Source: Bradyrhizobium sp. ORS 285
Lineage (GTDB): Bacteria; Pseudomonadota; Alphaproteobacteria; Rhizobiales; Xanthobacteraceae
Length of the DNA: 64,000 nt
Assembly: GCF_900176205.1 (NCBI RefSeq)
Contig: NZ_LT859959.1
Coordinates: 4,733,001-4,797,000, forward strand
Reading direction: 5' to 3'
The first letter of the stretch is position 1. Each line of letters starts with the position of its first letter. Of this stretch, positions 1 to 10,100 are shown piece by piece. The notes beneath the pieces were generated by a model, which saw only the letters and a program-made list of their open reading frames with translations, ran no database searches and was not told the DNA's origin. Position numbers and translations under genes: made by a program.

Positions 1-19
1 GATGGCCGGTGTCCTGCGC

Positions 20-1726
20 TCAGGCCGCGCGCACCGTGTCCAGGAAACGGCCGACCTCGAGCTTCAGCCGGTTGCTGTCGCCGGACAGCATCTGCGCCGC
101 CGACAGCACCTGCGATGATGCCGAGCCGGTCTCGTTGGCGCCGCGTTGCACCTCGGCGATGTTGACCGACACCTGCTGGGTGCCGATCGAGGCTTGCTGA
201 ATATTGCGCGAGATCTCCTGAGTGGCGGCACCCTGCTCTTCGACTGCGGCGGCGATGGCCGACGAAATCTCCGATAGCCGCTCGATGGTGCCCGAGATCT
301 CTCTGATAGCGCCGACCGACTCCTGCGTCGCCGCCTGGATGCTGCCGACCTGCTGGCCGATCTCGCCGGTGGCCTTCGCAGTCTGCTCGGCCAAGGCCTT
401 GACCTCGGAAGCGACGACCGCAAAGCCCCGCCCGGCCTCACCGGCGCGGGCCGCTTCGATGGTCGCGTTGAGCGCCAAGAGGTTGGTCTGGCCTGCGATC
501 GCATTGATCAATTCGACGACGTCGCCGATGCGGCTCGCGGCCTGCGACAATTCACCGACGCGATCATTGGTGCGCCGGGCCTGCTGAACGGCATCGCTCG
601 CCATGCGCGCGGATTCCTGCACCTGCCTGCTGATTTCGTTGACCGAGGACGCCATCTCCTCCGTCGCCGAGGCGACCGACTGCACGTTGGTCGAGGCTTC
701 CTCCGAAGCCGCAGCAACCGTGGTCGCCAGCGTCTGCGAACGCGCCGCGGTCGAGCTCAGCGACGTCGCCGAGGCTTCGAGTTCGGTCGAGGCATGCGAT
801 ACCGTGCCGACGATCTGCCCGACCGCCTGCTCGAAGCCGTTGGCCATCTGGTGCATCTCGGCGCGGCGCGTCTCGGCCATCAGCTTGTCCATCGCGATCT
901 TGGCCTCGGCCTCCTGCTGCGCCTTCTCCGCCAGCATGACCTTGATCGCATTGACAGCCTGCGCGGTCTCGCCGATCTCGTCGCCGCGGCCCTCGCCCGA
1001 GATCGCGACCTCCTCACCCCTCGCCATCCGCTGCAGCACCGCCACCAGCGCTCGCATCGGCTTAGCGATGCCGTACTGGCCGATCAGGCCGCCCATCAGC
1101 AGGCCGGCAATGATGCTGATGCCGGAGATGAGCATCATTTCCCGTGATGTCTCGACATACTCTTCGGCCGTCGACTTGGCCAATTCCTCGACCCGGTGGT
1201 CCATCCGCTCGGCCACCGCTCGCATCCTGGTCCGGAGCGTCTCGGCAACGGCATCGCTAGCCTTGACAGCCTCGAGCAATTTCTGCGCGGAGTCGCTGAT
1301 CTGGTTGGAGGACGCCGCCTCGACAACGGCCATCGTCTTGGCGATGCTGCCCTGATAGGCCGCGAGCGCGTCGCGCACGCCGCCGAGCATCGCCTGGGCT
1401 TCCTGATCGCTGGTCTTGGCGACTTCGTCGAGGCGTTCCTTGAAGACCTTCATCTGCTCGTCGATGATGCGGTGGGCTGCATTGCGGTTGTCGTCCCGGG
1501 GATCGAGAGCGCTGCGATACTCGGCGCCGACGATCGACATCACGTTGGTGTTGGCGCGCGCCGCCAGCATCGAGCGCCGCGCGGCACGCGCCATGCGCTC
1601 GGCATTGTCGTTGAGGTCACGCATGGCTCCGGTCGCAATGTAGCTCAGCACGCCCATCATGGCGCTGAGCAGGAGCACGATCGCAAGAATCTTTGTGAGC
1701 ACGCGGAAGCGGGATAGGAAGGACAT
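20..1726 (-). CDS. Methyl-accepting chemotaxis protein (four-helix-bundle sensor)
   Basis: Inner-membrane chemoreceptor that passes ligand binding to the CheA/CheW array. From the chosen start: transmembrane helix at about 11-31, a roughly 160-residue helical periplasmic region of the 4HB type, second membrane helix at about 195-217, a HAMP linker with the usual proline (AKPMRAL), then the long signalling coiled coil. The hairpin tip ([15 protein letters not shown]) is canonical. The protein ends in LDTVRAA, the tail style of all receptors here. The frame could extend upstream to a TTG at 1744, but ATG at 1726 follows CAGAGG at good spacing and begins with a normal N-terminus. First of five minus-strand receptor genes. 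The ligand is unknown. Confidence 0.93.
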   Translation of the reverse strand: MSFLSRFRVLTKILAIVLLLSAMMGVLSYIATGAMRDLNDNAERMARAARRSMLAARANTNVMSIVGAEYRSALDPRDDNRNAAHRIIDEQMKVFKERLDEVAKTSDQEAQAMLGGVRDALAAYQGSIAKTMAVVEAASSNQISDSAQKLLEAVKASDAVAETLRTRMRAVAERMDHRVEELAKSTAEEYVETSREMMLISGISIIAGLLMGGLIGQYGIAKPMRALVAVLQRMARGEEVAISGEGRGDEIGETAQAVNAIKVMLAEKAQQEAEAKIAMDKLMAETRRAEMHQMANGFEQAVGQIVGTVSHASTELEASATSLSSTAARSQTLATTVAAASEEASTNVQSVASATEEMASSVNEISRQVQESARMASDAVQQARRTNDRVGELSQAASRIGDVVELINAIAGQTNLLALNATIEAARAGEAGRGFAVVASEVKALAEQTAKATGEIGQQVGSIQAATQESVGAIREISGTIERLSEISSAIAAAVEEQGAATQEISRNIQQASIGTQQVSVNIAEVQRGANETGSASSQVLSAAQMLSGDSNRLKLEVGRFLDTVRAA

Positions 1727-1877
1727 CGTTAGCCTCTGATGCAATTCACGAGCGGATGGGCCATGGCGGTCCCGGCGGAAAAGCGCCGATCCGAGATCGT
1801 GAGTGGCGTTGAATCAAAGCGAGTCTGATCCGTTCAAACCGCGTTTGTGTTAATTTGTCCGCCCGTGGAACTCCGAG

Positions 1878-1891
1878 CCGGACAAATACGG
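1878..1891 (-). promoter_or_regulatory. MCP-upstream palindrome, copy 1 (imperfect)
   Basis: Gene-strand CTCCGTATTTGTCCGG lies 151 bases before the start of the receptor ending at 20. It matches the CCGT-N6-ACGG dyad found before the other four intact receptor genes with one mismatch (CCGG instead of ACGG). A nearby TTTGTCCG forms an inverted partner. The binding factor is unknown. Confidence 0.4.
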
Positions 1892-1892
1892 A

Positions 1893-1921
1893 GGGCGCGC
1901 CGACGGTCAGACGGCGCGCCC
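1893..1921 (-). terminator. GC-rich hairpin after second MCP gene
   Basis: A perfect 10-bp stem (GGGCGCGCCG / CGGCGCGCCC) with a 9-base loop follows the stop of the receptor gene at 1950. There is no good T-run on the minus strand, so it may be a weak terminator or an mRNA-end stabiliser. Confidence 0.45.
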
Positions 1922-1949
1922 CGAACTCCGAAGACTGATCCGTTCTTGG

Positions 1950-3641
1950 CTACGCCGCGCGGACGGTTTCCAGGAAGCGGCTGACTTCGGTCTTCAACCG
2001 ATTGCTGTCAGTCGACAACGACTTTGCGGCGGACAGAACCTGCGAAGAGGCCGAGCCGGTCTCGCTCGCGCCACGCTGCACGTCGGCGATGTTGGCGGAG
2101 ACCTCCTGGGTGCCTCGCGCAGCCTGCTGGACGTTGCGCGAGATCTCCTGCGTCGCCGCACCCTGCTCCTCCACCGCAGCCGCGATGGCGGACGCGATCT
2201 CCGACAGCCGTTCGATCGTGCCCGAAATCGTCCGGATCGCATTGACCGATTCCTGCGTCGCGGCCTGGATGCCGGAAATCTGCTGCCCGATCTCGCCGGT
2301 GGCCTTCGACGTCTGCTCGGCCAGCGCCTTGACTTCGGTGGCGACGACGGCAAAGCCCTTGCCGGCTTCGCCGGCGCGCGCCGCCTCGATGGTGGCGTTG
2401 AGAGCCAACAGGTTGGTCTGCCCTGCGATGGTGTTGATCAGCTCGACCACGTCGCCGATGCGGGCGGCCGCCTTCGACAACTCGCCCACCTGATCGTTGG
2501 TGGTGCGCGCCTGCGTCACCGCCTCGCTGGCCATCCGCGCCGACTCTTGCACCTGGCGGCTGATCTCGGTCACCGACGAAGACAGCTCCTCCGTTGCGGA
2601 AGCGACCGACTGGACATTGGTCGACGCCTCCTCGGAGGCGGAGGCAACCGTGGTCGCCAGCCGCTGCGAGCGATCGGCCGTCGAGGTCAATGTATCAGCC
2701 GACGATTCGAGCTGACGCGACGCCGAGAACACCGTGTTGACGATGTCGCCGACGACGGTCTCGAACTGACGCGTCACCGCGTCGACCCTGCGGCCGCGCT
2801 CGATCTTCGCCTCGGCGTCCTTGGCGGCGGCTTCGTCCGCCGCCTTCTTGGCGATCAGGGCATCCTTGAAGATCTGCAGCGCGTCGGCCATCACGCCCAT
2901 CTCGGTCTTCGCGCCGCGGTGCGGGATGTTTGCCGACAAATCCCCTTCGCCCAGCGCCTGCATCGGCTTCACGATCGAGGCGATGCCCGCCGAGATGCTT
3001 CGCACCATCAGGAAGCTGACCAGCGCGCCGAGCAGCAGCATGACGGCGTTGATCGCGCCGAGCGTTGCGAACGAGCTCGAATAGGTCGAGGCCGCGTCGG
3101 TCGACGCCTTGTCGGCGCCGGCATTGTTGAGATCGATGCTCTTCCTCAGCACCTCATCCGCCTCGAGGCCGATCTTGTTGACGGTCCCCTGGTTCAACAC
3201 GTGGGCCTCGTGCGGCACCTGGCCAACCGCCTTGCGCGACAGCTCCATCACCTTCTGGGCGCCCTCGAGATATCGATCCCAGACCGCCTTCCACTGCTGA
3301 TAGATGGCCCGCTCCTGCGGCGTGGAGATCATCGACTCGTACGTCGTTGCCGCCTTCTTGATGGTCTCGAACACCGTCAGAGCCGTCTTGTCCTGCGCCT
3401 GCTTGTCCTCGAGCGTCTCCGCCAGCATGTGCTCGCGCACGACGTTGCGGTAGGTGATCGTGCCGGCCCGGAGGTCGCCGAGGACCCGCACGCTCGGCAG
3501 CCAGTTGCTGGTGATGTCGACCGTGTTGGCGTTCATCGCGCGCATGCTGGAGATGGCGAGCAGGCCCACGCCGGTGAGGACGAGGAGAAGCAGCGCGACG
3601 ACGGACATGATCTTGGTGCGGATGGACATGCTGGCAAACAT
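1950..3641 (-). CDS. Methyl-accepting chemotaxis protein (4HB_MCP sensor)
   Basis: Chemoreceptor of 563 residues. The N-terminus ([20 protein letters not shown]) gives transmembrane helix 1. The following 150 or so residues look like the 4HB_MCP ligand-binding bundle ([20 protein letters not shown], then VREHMLAE). The second membrane helix is near residues 190-215, followed by HAMP ([17 protein letters not shown]) and the signalling domain with a canonical tip. It ends in LETVRAA. ATG at 3641 is chosen over a TTG one codon upstream because a GAGGGGG ribosome site lies about 6 bases before it. It has its own upstream palindrome and no overlap with its neighbours, so it is probably a single-gene unit. 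Confidence 0.93.
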   Translation of the reverse strand: MFASMSIRTKIMSVVALLLLVLTGVGLLAISSMRAMNANTVDITSNWLPSVRVLGDLRAGTITYRNVVREHMLAETLEDKQAQDKTALTVFETIKKAATTYESMISTPQERAIYQQWKAVWDRYLEGAQKVMELSRKAVGQVPHEAHVLNQGTVNKIGLEADEVLRKSIDLNNAGADKASTDAASTYSSSFATLGAINAVMLLLGALVSFLMVRSISAGIASIVKPMQALGEGDLSANIPHRGAKTEMGVMADALQIFKDALIAKKAADEAAAKDAEAKIERGRRVDAVTRQFETVVGDIVNTVFSASRQLESSADTLTSTADRSQRLATTVASASEEASTNVQSVASATEELSSSVTEISRQVQESARMASEAVTQARTTNDQVGELSKAAARIGDVVELINTIAGQTNLLALNATIEAARAGEAGKGFAVVATEVKALAEQTSKATGEIGQQISGIQAATQESVNAIRTISGTIERLSEIASAIAAAVEEQGAATQEISRNVQQAARGTQEVSANIADVQRGASETGSASSQVLSAAKSLSTDSNRLKTEVSRFLETVRAA

Positions 3642-3767
3642 CAAAGGCCCCCTCGGATCGGCGTTGATCCGTGATGCGGCCGGTCAGCAAGACGCCCGGC
3701 CACACAACGTTAAAAAACTCCCTACATCTTTAGAGACGCATGGACGGAACCTCGTTAACATCGCGCA

Positions 3768-3781
3768 CCGTAGAGTTACGG
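3768..3781 (-). promoter_or_regulatory. MCP-upstream palindrome, copy 2
   Basis: Gene-strand CTCCGTAACTCTACGG: a perfect CCGTA-N4-TACGG dyad 126 bases before the ATG at 3641. GTTAAC follows 9 bases later on the gene strand. Confidence 0.5.
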
Positions 3782-3823
3782 AGGCGAGCGGGACTCTGCT
3801 GACGGCCCGCTCTGCCCAGAAAC

Positions 3824-3851
3824 AAAAAGGGCGCGGCCTGTGGCCACGCCC
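3824..3851 (-). terminator. Rho-independent terminator after third MCP gene
   Basis: Stem GGGCGnGGCC / GGCCnCGCCC with a 3-base loop, followed on the minus strand by five T. It lies 24 bases past the stop codon of the receptor gene at 3875. Confidence 0.8.
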
Positions 3852-3874
3852 CTCGAAAACGTAGCGTCCATCAA

Positions 3875-5899
3875 TCAAGCCGCGCGCACGGTCTCCAGGA
3901 AGCGAGATACCTCCGTCTTCAGCCGGCTGCTGTCGCCGGACAGCATCTGAGCGGCGGACAGCACCTGCGACGAGGCCGAGCCGGTCTCCGTGGCGCCGCG
4001 CTGCACGTCGGTGATGTTGGACGAGACCTGCTCGGTGCCGGCGGCCGCCTGCTGCACGTTGCGGGCAATCTCCTGGGTGGCTGCGCCCTGCTCCTCGACG
4101 GCAGCGGCAATAGCCGAGGAGATCTCCGACAGTTTCTCGATGGTGCCGGAGATCGCCCGGATCGCATTCACCGACTCCTGCGTCGCCGCCTGGATGCCGG
4201 CGATCTGCTGGCCGATCTCGCCGGTGGCCTTCGAGGTCTGCTCGGCCAGCGCCTTCACCTCGGTGGCGACGACGGCAAAGCCCTTGCCGGCTTCGCCGGC
4301 GCGCGCCGCCTCGATCGTGGCGTTGAGTGCCAGCAGGTTGGTCTGGCCGGCGATGGTGTTGATCAGCTCGACGACATCGCCGATGCGGGCCGCGGCCCTC
4401 GACAATTCGCCGACCTGATCGTTGGTCTTGCGCGCCTGCTCGACCGCACCGCTGGCCATCCGCGCCGAGTCCTGCACCTGGCGGCTGATCTCGGTGACCG
4501 ACGATGACAGCTCTTCGGTGGCCGAGGCGACGGACTGCACGTTGGTCGACGCCTCCTCGGATGCGGAGGCAACGGTGATCGCCAGCTGCTGCGACCGCTC
4601 CGCGGTCGCGGTCAGGGTCCTGGCCGAGGCTTCGAGTTCGTCGGACGCCGAGGACACCGTGCCGATGATCTGGCCGACCGAGGACTCGAAGGCATCGGCA
4701 AGCTGGTGCATCTCACGCTTGCGCTGCTCGGCGGCCTTCTTGTCGGCGATCGCCTTGGCTTCCGCCTCCTCCCGCGCCTTGGCCTCGGCATTCTCTCTGA
4801 TGACGACGACGTTCTTGGCCATGTCGCCGATCTCGTCGCCGCGGCTCGCGCCGGGGATCTTGATGGCGATATCGCCCGAGGCCATGCGGCCCAGCGCGCC
4901 GTCGAGCAAGGTGATCGGCCGCGCCACGCCCAGGAAGCCGAAGGCGACCGAGCCCACCAGCACGAGCACCATCACGCCGGACAGGATCAGGCTGACACGT
5001 CCGGCGCTCGCGAGCTCGGCATCAGCCGCCTGCTTCGCCTCGCTCGCACGCTGCTCCGCGCTCGCAACCGCTTCGCCCATCAGCTTGGTCGCTTCGGCTG
5101 CGGCAGGCCGCGCCTTCTCGGTCACGCTCCTGTTCTTGGCCTCTTCCGCAGCGACGGTCTGGCCGACCGAATCGCCATAGCTCTTCAACAGACCGCGCAA
5201 GCGTTCGACATCGGACTTCGCCGCCGGCAGATTTGCAAGCGCCGAGGACAGCTCGTCTCCGGCCAGCTTGATGCGCTTGATGATTTCGTCCTTGAGCGCG
5301 GCCTCGTTGGTGGCGGCGAAGCGCCAGGCTGCGGCGCGGACGGCCGTCATCGCGGAGTCAGCCGCATAGATATGCTTCTCGCTTTCGGCAGCCTCGGCCG
5401 AGGCCTTGATGGCGGCCGAGCCGAGCAGCGCATCGACCTGCTTGCGCCAATCGCTGGAGATGACGTTGCGCGCCTCCTGCAGCGACAGCATCTGCTTGTG
5501 CAGCTTGGCTGTCTCCTCTGCCGCCGTCATGTAGTCCGAGGTGAGCGATTTGATCTTCAGCAGCCGGTCCTTATTGGCCGGGACCTTCGCCAGCTCCGCG
5601 CCGGCATCGATGCTTTTGCCGATCTTGGTCAGCGCCTGCCGCTCCTCGTCGAGAAACTTGTCGACTTCAGCCGCCGTCTTCGAGAGGCGAACGCCGCGGT
5701 TGGCGAGTTGCAGATTGCGTAGATCGGCATCCGCCATCAGCACGCTCTTGCGGATCGAATTCTGCGTATCGGCAGCCTTCATCGCTCCATCGATCGCGCT
5801 CTGCGACGACTGCTGGTTCATCAGCATGCCGAGCGACAGGAGGATGCCGACGAGGCCGGCGGCTCCCATCTTGTAGCCGATGCGATTGAGCTTGATCAT
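3875..5899 (-). CDS. Methyl-accepting chemotaxis protein with long helical (HBM-like) sensor
   Basis: Chemoreceptor of 674 residues. After a short start ([10 protein letters not shown]) and membrane helix 1 (about 11-28) comes a roughly 270-residue all-helical periplasmic region. Its length and composition fit the helical bimodular (HBM) class rather than a single four-helix bundle. Membrane helix 2 lies near 300-325 ([20 protein letters not shown]), then HAMP ([20 protein letters not shown]) and the signalling coiled coil. ATG at 5899 is preceded by AGGAAGG. It is the closest paralogue in the window of the receptor at 10101-12128, which shares the NRIGYK start and the sensor layout. HBM receptors characterised elsewhere sense organic acids; the ligand here is not known. 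Confidence 0.93.
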   Translation of the reverse strand: MIKLNRIGYKMGAAGLVGILLSLGMLMNQQSSQSAIDGAMKAADTQNSIRKSVLMADADLRNLQLANRGVRLSKTAAEVDKFLDEERQALTKIGKSIDAGAELAKVPANKDRLLKIKSLTSDYMTAAEETAKLHKQMLSLQEARNVISSDWRKQVDALLGSAAIKASAEAAESEKHIYAADSAMTAVRAAAWRFAATNEAALKDEIIKRIKLAGDELSSALANLPAAKSDVERLRGLLKSYGDSVGQTVAAEEAKNRSVTEKARPAAAEATKLMGEAVASAEQRASEAKQAADAELASAGRVSLILSGVMVLVLVGSVAFGFLGVARPITLLDGALGRMASGDIAIKIPGASRGDEIGDMAKNVVVIRENAEAKAREEAEAKAIADKKAAEQRKREMHQLADAFESSVGQIIGTVSSASDELEASARTLTATAERSQQLAITVASASEEASTNVQSVASATEELSSSVTEISRQVQDSARMASGAVEQARKTNDQVGELSRAAARIGDVVELINTIAGQTNLLALNATIEAARAGEAGKGFAVVATEVKALAEQTSKATGEIGQQIAGIQAATQESVNAIRAISGTIEKLSEISSAIAAAVEEQGAATQEIARNVQQAAAGTEQVSSNITDVQRGATETGSASSQVLSAAQMLSGDSSRLKTEVSRFLETVRAA

Positions 5900-6017
5900 G
5901 TAGCCTTCCTCTGAATCGATCGCGGCCCGAGAGACCGGGTTGCTTGCCGCGCGAAAAATTGTTCCAAGTTGGCGCCAATCTCGAAGTCAGAGTTCTAGGA
6001 AGACTTAACCACCCGGT

Positions 6018-6031
6018 CCGTATGATTACGG
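6018..6031 (-). promoter_or_regulatory. MCP-upstream palindrome, copy 3
   Basis: Gene-strand CTCCGTAATCATACGGA: a perfect TCCGTA-N4-TACGGA dyad 118 bases before the ATG at 5899, with GTTAA 9 bases further on. Confidence 0.5.
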
Positions 6032-6128
6032 AGCTGCAAGGCGCGAGACATACGTCCACACGCTCTTCGTTCCACACTCGCCTCTTACATGCGCGCCGGC
6101 TGCCGAACCGGCGGCCTTGGGCCGCTCG

Positions 6129-7415
6129 TCACTCCAGCTCGATCGCCTGATAGGCGCCGGTCTCGTCGAGCGCCGTGCCCCAGATCTTGTGCGAGGCCTG
6201 GTGCTCGGCGGGGCCGAAATTGAGCAAGGCGCCAAGACCGAGATCGATGTTGCGCATGGATTCGAGCGTCTCGATCAGCCGCTCGGTATCGAGCTGCGGA
6301 CCCGTCCGCTTCAGGGCTTGAACGAGGATGCTCGCCTCGATGTAGCCCTCGAGCGACGTGTAGTCCGGCGGCTCGCCGGGAAAGTGCTTGGCAAGCGATG
6401 CCTTGTACTCCAACACCAGGCTGGAATAGCCGGAGACGGCGGGGACCGCCTGGGTCACCACGACACCCGCTGCATAGCGCGGGCCGAGCAAGGTGAGCTC
6501 ATTGGCAAGCGCCGAGGCGCCGACCGCCGACACGTTGACGAAGATGACGCCGGGAAGCGCGGCGTGCGCCTTCTCGATGAACTTTGCTGCCGCGCGCGAG
6601 GTCGCGACCATGATGACTGCGCGGACGGGCGTCTTCTGCGCCTTCAGCTGATTGATCGCGGGCTCCACATCCACCGTGTTGCGGACGTAGTTCGCGCGCA
6701 GGATGGCAGCGTCGTTGAGCCCGAGGGTGCGAAACGCCTTGGCCACGCCGGCGAAGCCGGCATCGCCGAAGGAATCGTCCTGGGCGAACAGCGCGATCTG
6801 GCGCGGCGGCACGCGGCGCAGCTTCACCAGATAGCGCACCAGCGCATCGGCTTCCTCCGAATAGCTCGGACGGTAGTTGAAGACGTAACGGTCGGGCGGA
6901 TCGTGCCGCGTGACGTTGGCGCCGGTGTAGGGGCTGAAGAACAGCACGCGCCGTTCGAGCGCATAGGGGATGGCGACGGCCGCCGTCGCCGTCCCGAAGC
7001 TGCCGACGAAGCCGAACACCTGCTCCTTCTCATAGAGCTGCTTCATGGCGTCCAGCGTGCGGTTCGGATCGTAGCCATCGTCGGCGACGGCAAGCCTGAG
7101 CATCCGGCCGTGGACACCGCCGGCCTCGTTGGCGCGGTTGAAGGCGGCTTCGATCCCCAGCTTGAGCAGGCGGCCGGATTCCTTGTTCGCGCCCGACAGC
7201 GGCACGACGCTGCCGAACGTGATCTCGCGCTCCGTGACGCCGCGAGCCGGCGATCCGGCGATGGCGCCGACTGCGGCGACGGTGAGCCTGTCGTCGGGCG
7301 CAGCATGCGCCGGAGCCGCGAACATGAGGGCGAGGATGAGGGGCGAACGATATGCAACGAAGCGCGTGCGGGTCACGACCTTGCTGCGAGGCCGGACGGG
7401 ACGAAAGATCATCAT
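6129..7415 (-). CDS. Branched-chain amino-acid-type periplasmic binding protein (orphan)
   Basis: Periplasmic solute-binding protein of the LivJ/LivK type (Peripla_BP_6 fold), about 428 residues. A hydrophobic export signal ends near APAHAAPDD. The mature part starts with the family pattern of a call to a stored state (ITFGSVVPLSGANKESG), then AFNRANEAGGVHGR and VGSFGTATAAVAIPY. No ATP-binding or permease gene is adjacent, so it is an orphan within a row of chemoreceptors. It may lend substrate to a distant ABC system or present ligand to a receptor; the second option is inference from position only. Two tandem ATG codons (7415, 7412) are possible starts and no strong ribosome site is visible. 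Confidence 0.85.
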   Translation of the reverse strand: MMIFRPVRPRSKVVTRTRFVAYRSPLILALMFAAPAHAAPDDRLTVAAVGAIAGSPARGVTEREITFGSVVPLSGANKESGRLLKLGIEAAFNRANEAGGVHGRMLRLAVADDGYDPNRTLDAMKQLYEKEQVFGFVGSFGTATAAVAIPYALERRVLFFSPYTGANVTRHDPPDRYVFNYRPSYSEEADALVRYLVKLRRVPPRQIALFAQDDSFGDAGFAGVAKAFRTLGLNDAAILRANYVRNTVDVEPAINQLKAQKTPVRAVIMVATSRAAAKFIEKAHAALPGVIFVNVSAVGASALANELTLLGPRYAAGVVVTQAVPAVSGYSSLVLEYKASLAKHFPGEPPDYTSLEGYIEASILVQALKRTGPQLDTERLIETLESMRNIDLGLGALLNFGPAEHQASHKIWGTALDETGAYQAIELE

Positions 7416-7485
7416 GACAGGAGTTCAAACTCGTTGAGGGATGTTGGAGCTGGCGTCGGCTAATGGTGCGGTCGATGCAGGCCTG

Positions 7486-9189
7486 TCAGGAGGCGCGGAC
7501 CGATTGCAGGAAATGGCTCACCTCGCGTTTCAGCCGGTTGCTGTCCGTCGACAGTCCTTGCGCCGCCTCCAGCACCTGGGTCGAAGCCGAGCCGATCTCT
7601 TTGGCGCCGCGCTGCACGTCGGTGATGTTGACAGAGACCTGCTGGGTGCCCTGCGCGGCCTGCTGCACGTTGCGCGAGATCTCCTTGGTGGCGGCGTTCT
7701 GCTCCTCCACCGCCGCGGCGATGGTCGAGGACACTTCCGACAGCCGCTCGATGCTGCCGGAGATCAGCCGGATGGCATTCACCGACTCCTGCGTGGCCGT
7801 CTGGATGCCGGCCACCTGCTGGCCGATCTCGTCGGTCGCCTTGGCGGTCTGCTCCGCGAGCGCCTTCACCTCGGCAGCGACCACGGCAAAGCCGCGTCCG
7901 GCCTCCCCTGCCCGCGCCGCCTCGATGGTGGCGTTCAGCGCCAGAAGATTGGTCTGCCCGGCGATGCTGTTGATCAGCTCGACGACATCGCCGATGCGGC
8001 TCGCGGCGCGCGAGAGTTCGCTGACGCGCTCGTTCGTTCGCTTCGCCTGCTCCACCGTCTCCGTGGCCATGCGCGCCGATTCATGAACCTGACGGCCGAT
8101 CTCGGTCACTGACGACGTCATCTCCTCGGTGGCGGAGGCCACGGACTGCACATTGGTCGAAGCTTCCTCGGACGCCGCCGCGACGGCGGTGGCGAGCTCG
8201 CCGGCGCGCACCGCCGTCTTGCTCAGCGTGTCCGCCGACACTTCCAGCCGCGACGAGGCGGACGACACGGTCTCGACAATCTCGCCGATCGCCGCTTCAA
8301 AATCGTCGGCCATCTTGTGCATGTCCGCCTTGCGCCGGGCGAGCGCCCGCTGCTCGCCTTCCTTCTGCTCGGCCTCGAGCGCCTGACGCTCGATGGCATT
8401 GCTCTTGAACACTTCGACAGCGCCGGCCATCTCGCCGATCTCGTCGCCGCGTCCGATCCCTGGCACGTCGACGTCGAGACGGCCGCCGGCGAGACTCTTC
8501 ATCGCCGCGGTCATCCGATGCAGCGGGCCGGTAATGCCGCGTCCGACGATGGTCGACACAACGAGCAGAACGAGAAGCACGAGCCCTGCCGCCATCAGCG
8601 ACTGGCGAGTCGAGGCCCACGCCTGCGCCGAGAGGTCGTCGATGTACACGCCGGTGCCGACCAGCCAATTCCACGGCGCGAAGCCCGCGACATGGGTGAG
8701 CTTCGGCTGCGGCGTCTCGGAGCCGGGCTTCGGCCAATCATAGTCGACGAAGCCGCGGCCGTGCTGCCGCACGACGTCGACCATCTCGACGAACAGCTTC
8801 TTGCCGTTGGGATCCTTCATGTCGGCGACGTCCTGCCCGACCAGCTTGGTCGAGATCGGATGCATCAGCATGCGCGCCGACATGTCGGTGACGAAAAAGT
8901 ACTCGCTGCCGCTATAACGCAGCTGAGAGGCGCGCTCCAGCGCGCGCTTCTGCGCATCTGCGACCGAGATAGCTCCCTTCTGCGCGGCCGCATGCTCTTC
9001 GGCGAAAATAGCGAGCGCGAGCTCGGTCAGATGCCGGAGCTCGAGCTGCTTCTGCTGCTTGAGACCGGCGGAAAGCTCACGCGAATTGAAGGCGGTCAGG
9101 CCGATCAGGCCGATAAAGCTCAGGCCAATCAGCGCATAGATCTTGATGCCGATTGTGAGCTTGAAACGCTGGGGTAGTGCAAGCGACAT
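7486..9189 (-). CDS. Methyl-accepting chemotaxis protein with Cache sensor
   Basis: Chemoreceptor of 567 residues. Membrane helix 1 (about 15-35) is followed by a single Cache domain of the sCache_2 kind, seen in [39 protein letters not shown] and the closing [16 protein letters not shown]. Membrane helix 2 lies near 195-215, then HAMP ([17 protein letters not shown]) and the signalling domain. It ends in LQSVRAS. ATG at 9189 is preferred over GTG at 9201 because GGAG lies 8 bases before it. Related Cache domains bind small carboxylates; the substrate here is not shown by the sequence. Confidence 0.93.
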   Translation of the reverse strand: MSLALPQRFKLTIGIKIYALIGLSFIGLIGLTAFNSRELSAGLKQQKQLELRHLTELALAIFAEEHAAAQKGAISVADAQKRALERASQLRYSGSEYFFVTDMSARMLMHPISTKLVGQDVADMKDPNGKKLFVEMVDVVRQHGRGFVDYDWPKPGSETPQPKLTHVAGFAPWNWLVGTGVYIDDLSAQAWASTRQSLMAAGLVLLVLLVVSTIVGRGITGPLHRMTAAMKSLAGGRLDVDVPGIGRGDEIGEMAGAVEVFKSNAIERQALEAEQKEGEQRALARRKADMHKMADDFEAAIGEIVETVSSASSRLEVSADTLSKTAVRAGELATAVAAASEEASTNVQSVASATEEMTSSVTEIGRQVHESARMATETVEQAKRTNERVSELSRAASRIGDVVELINSIAGQTNLLALNATIEAARAGEAGRGFAVVAAEVKALAEQTAKATDEIGQQVAGIQTATQESVNAIRLISGSIERLSEVSSTIAAAVEEQNAATKEISRNVQQAAQGTQQVSVNITDVQRGAKEIGSASTQVLEAAQGLSTDSNRLKREVSHFLQSVRAS

Positions 9190-9613
9190 GTCAGTCTCCA
9201 CGGGCGCGACTGTTTGAGAGGGCGCTCGGGGACAGACCGTGTCGTCGATGGGCTGGGCTCGCCCGTCCTGTGCACGCTAACGGGCCCCACCGCCCATAGG
9301 TGCAAACGTAGGGACCACCGGGTTAGGCCGGGTTAACGCGATGTCCGTGCAAATACGGAGCGACGGCCGAAATTGGTCGTCACCCTGCCCAGATCGGTAA
9401 CGCGCTCCGGCCTGGCCGTGCGGCGCGTTGTCTCATGTGCTGCGGCCGGACCAGACAAGCGCCGTTTTGCCCGTGGAGCTCGACTGCGTATCGGCCGCTG
9501 ATGACGCGACCCTAAGGGCCGGAAGTTAAAGCAAGTTAAAAACCTGGATTGACTACGCAGGTTATTTTGCCAGAGCGGCGACACGACCGGCGCCCTTGCG
9601 CGCCCGCCGAACG
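9190..9613. other. Gene-free stretch upstream of Cache receptor
   Basis: About 420 bases with no credible reading frame. It holds the CCGT-N6-ACGG site at 9345-9358 with TTAAC 7 bases to its left, and at its far end the terminator of the broken receptor. Confidence 0.6.
9345..9358 (-). promoter_or_regulatory. MCP-upstream palindrome, copy 4
   Basis: Gene-strand CTCCGTATTTGCACGGA lies 155 bases before the ATG at 9189. CCGT and ACGG arms are exact, with outer TCCGT/ACGGA symmetry. GTTAAC follows 7 bases later on the gene strand. Confidence 0.5.
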
Positions 9614-9642
9614 AAAAAGCCGCAGGCGTTGCGCCTGCGGCT
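9614..9642 (-). terminator. Terminator retained by the broken receptor gene
   Basis: A perfect 11-bp stem (AGCCGCAGGCG / CGCCTGCGGCT) with a 3-base loop and five T on the minus strand. It lies about 30 bases beyond the stop codon at 9671-9673, so the remnant kept its original transcription end. Confidence 0.85.
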
Positions 9643-9670
9643 GAGTGAGAATCGGCGAACGACGCAGCGA

Positions 9671-9750
9671 CTATGCGGCGCGCACCGTCTGCAGGAAGCG
9701 GCCGACTTCGAGCTTGAGTCGGTTGCTGTCGGTCGACAAGGTCTGCGCCG
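9671..9750 (-). pseudogene. C-terminal tail of a broken chemoreceptor gene
   Basis: The minus strand encodes only the last 26 or so residues of a chemoreceptor, [20 protein letters not shown] then QTVRAA and a TAG stop. This matches the tails of the five intact receptors almost residue for residue. Upstream of 9750 the minus-strand homology ends abruptly and a piece of receptor gene begins on the opposite strand. Everything N-terminal to the tail is missing, so no product is expected. Confidence 0.85.
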
Positions 9751-10014
9751 AAGGCAGCCGCCCCGATCGGCGACGTGGTCGAACTGATCAACACCATTGC
9801 AGGACAGACCAACCAGCTGGCGCTCAACGCCACCATCGAGGCGGCGCGAGCCGGAGAGGCCGGCGGGGTTTTTGTCGTCGTCGCCACCGAGGTCAAGGTG
9901 CTGACCGAGCAGACCTCCAAGGCGACCGGCGATCTCGGCCAGCAGATCTCCAGCATTCAGGTCGCGACGCAGGAGTTGGTCAAGGCCATCCGGACCATCT
10001 CCGGCACGGTCGAA
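9748..10014 (+). pseudogene. Inverted internal fragment of a chemoreceptor gene
   Basis: The plus strand reads about 89 residues of the receptor signalling tip, from [20 protein letters not shown] through [16 protein letters not shown] to RTISGTVEA. It is opposite in direction to the adjoining tail and to all neighbouring receptors. It carries changes at positions invariant in the intact copies: LLALNAT is [15 protein letters not shown] is [14 protein letters not shown] is KVLTEQ. There is no start codon context, sensor, membrane helix or HAMP. Homology stops at about 10014, just before the terminator of the next gene. It reads as a decaying fragment left by inversion plus deletion, or by an inverted partial duplication. 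Confidence 0.85.
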
Positions 10015-10031
10015 GCGCAGCGCGCAAAGGT

Positions 10032-10063
10032 AAAAGGCCGGAGCGTCGCCGCTCCGGCCTTTT
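10032..10063 (-). terminator. Terminator after fifth intact MCP gene (bidirectional)
   Basis: A perfect 13-bp stem (AAAAGGCCGGAGC / GCTCCGGCCTTTT) with a 6-base loop. It has T-runs on both strands and lies 38 bases past the stop of the receptor gene at 10101. Confidence 0.85.
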
Positions 10064-10100
10064 CACAAACTCAGCAAGCTGTCAGTGGCCGCAATCGGCG

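Noticed and set aside
9323..9337. TTAGGCCGGGTTAAC as a full CtrA box
   Set aside because: The first half is TTAG and the spacing is one base short of TTAA-N7-TTAAC; only the half-site is reported.
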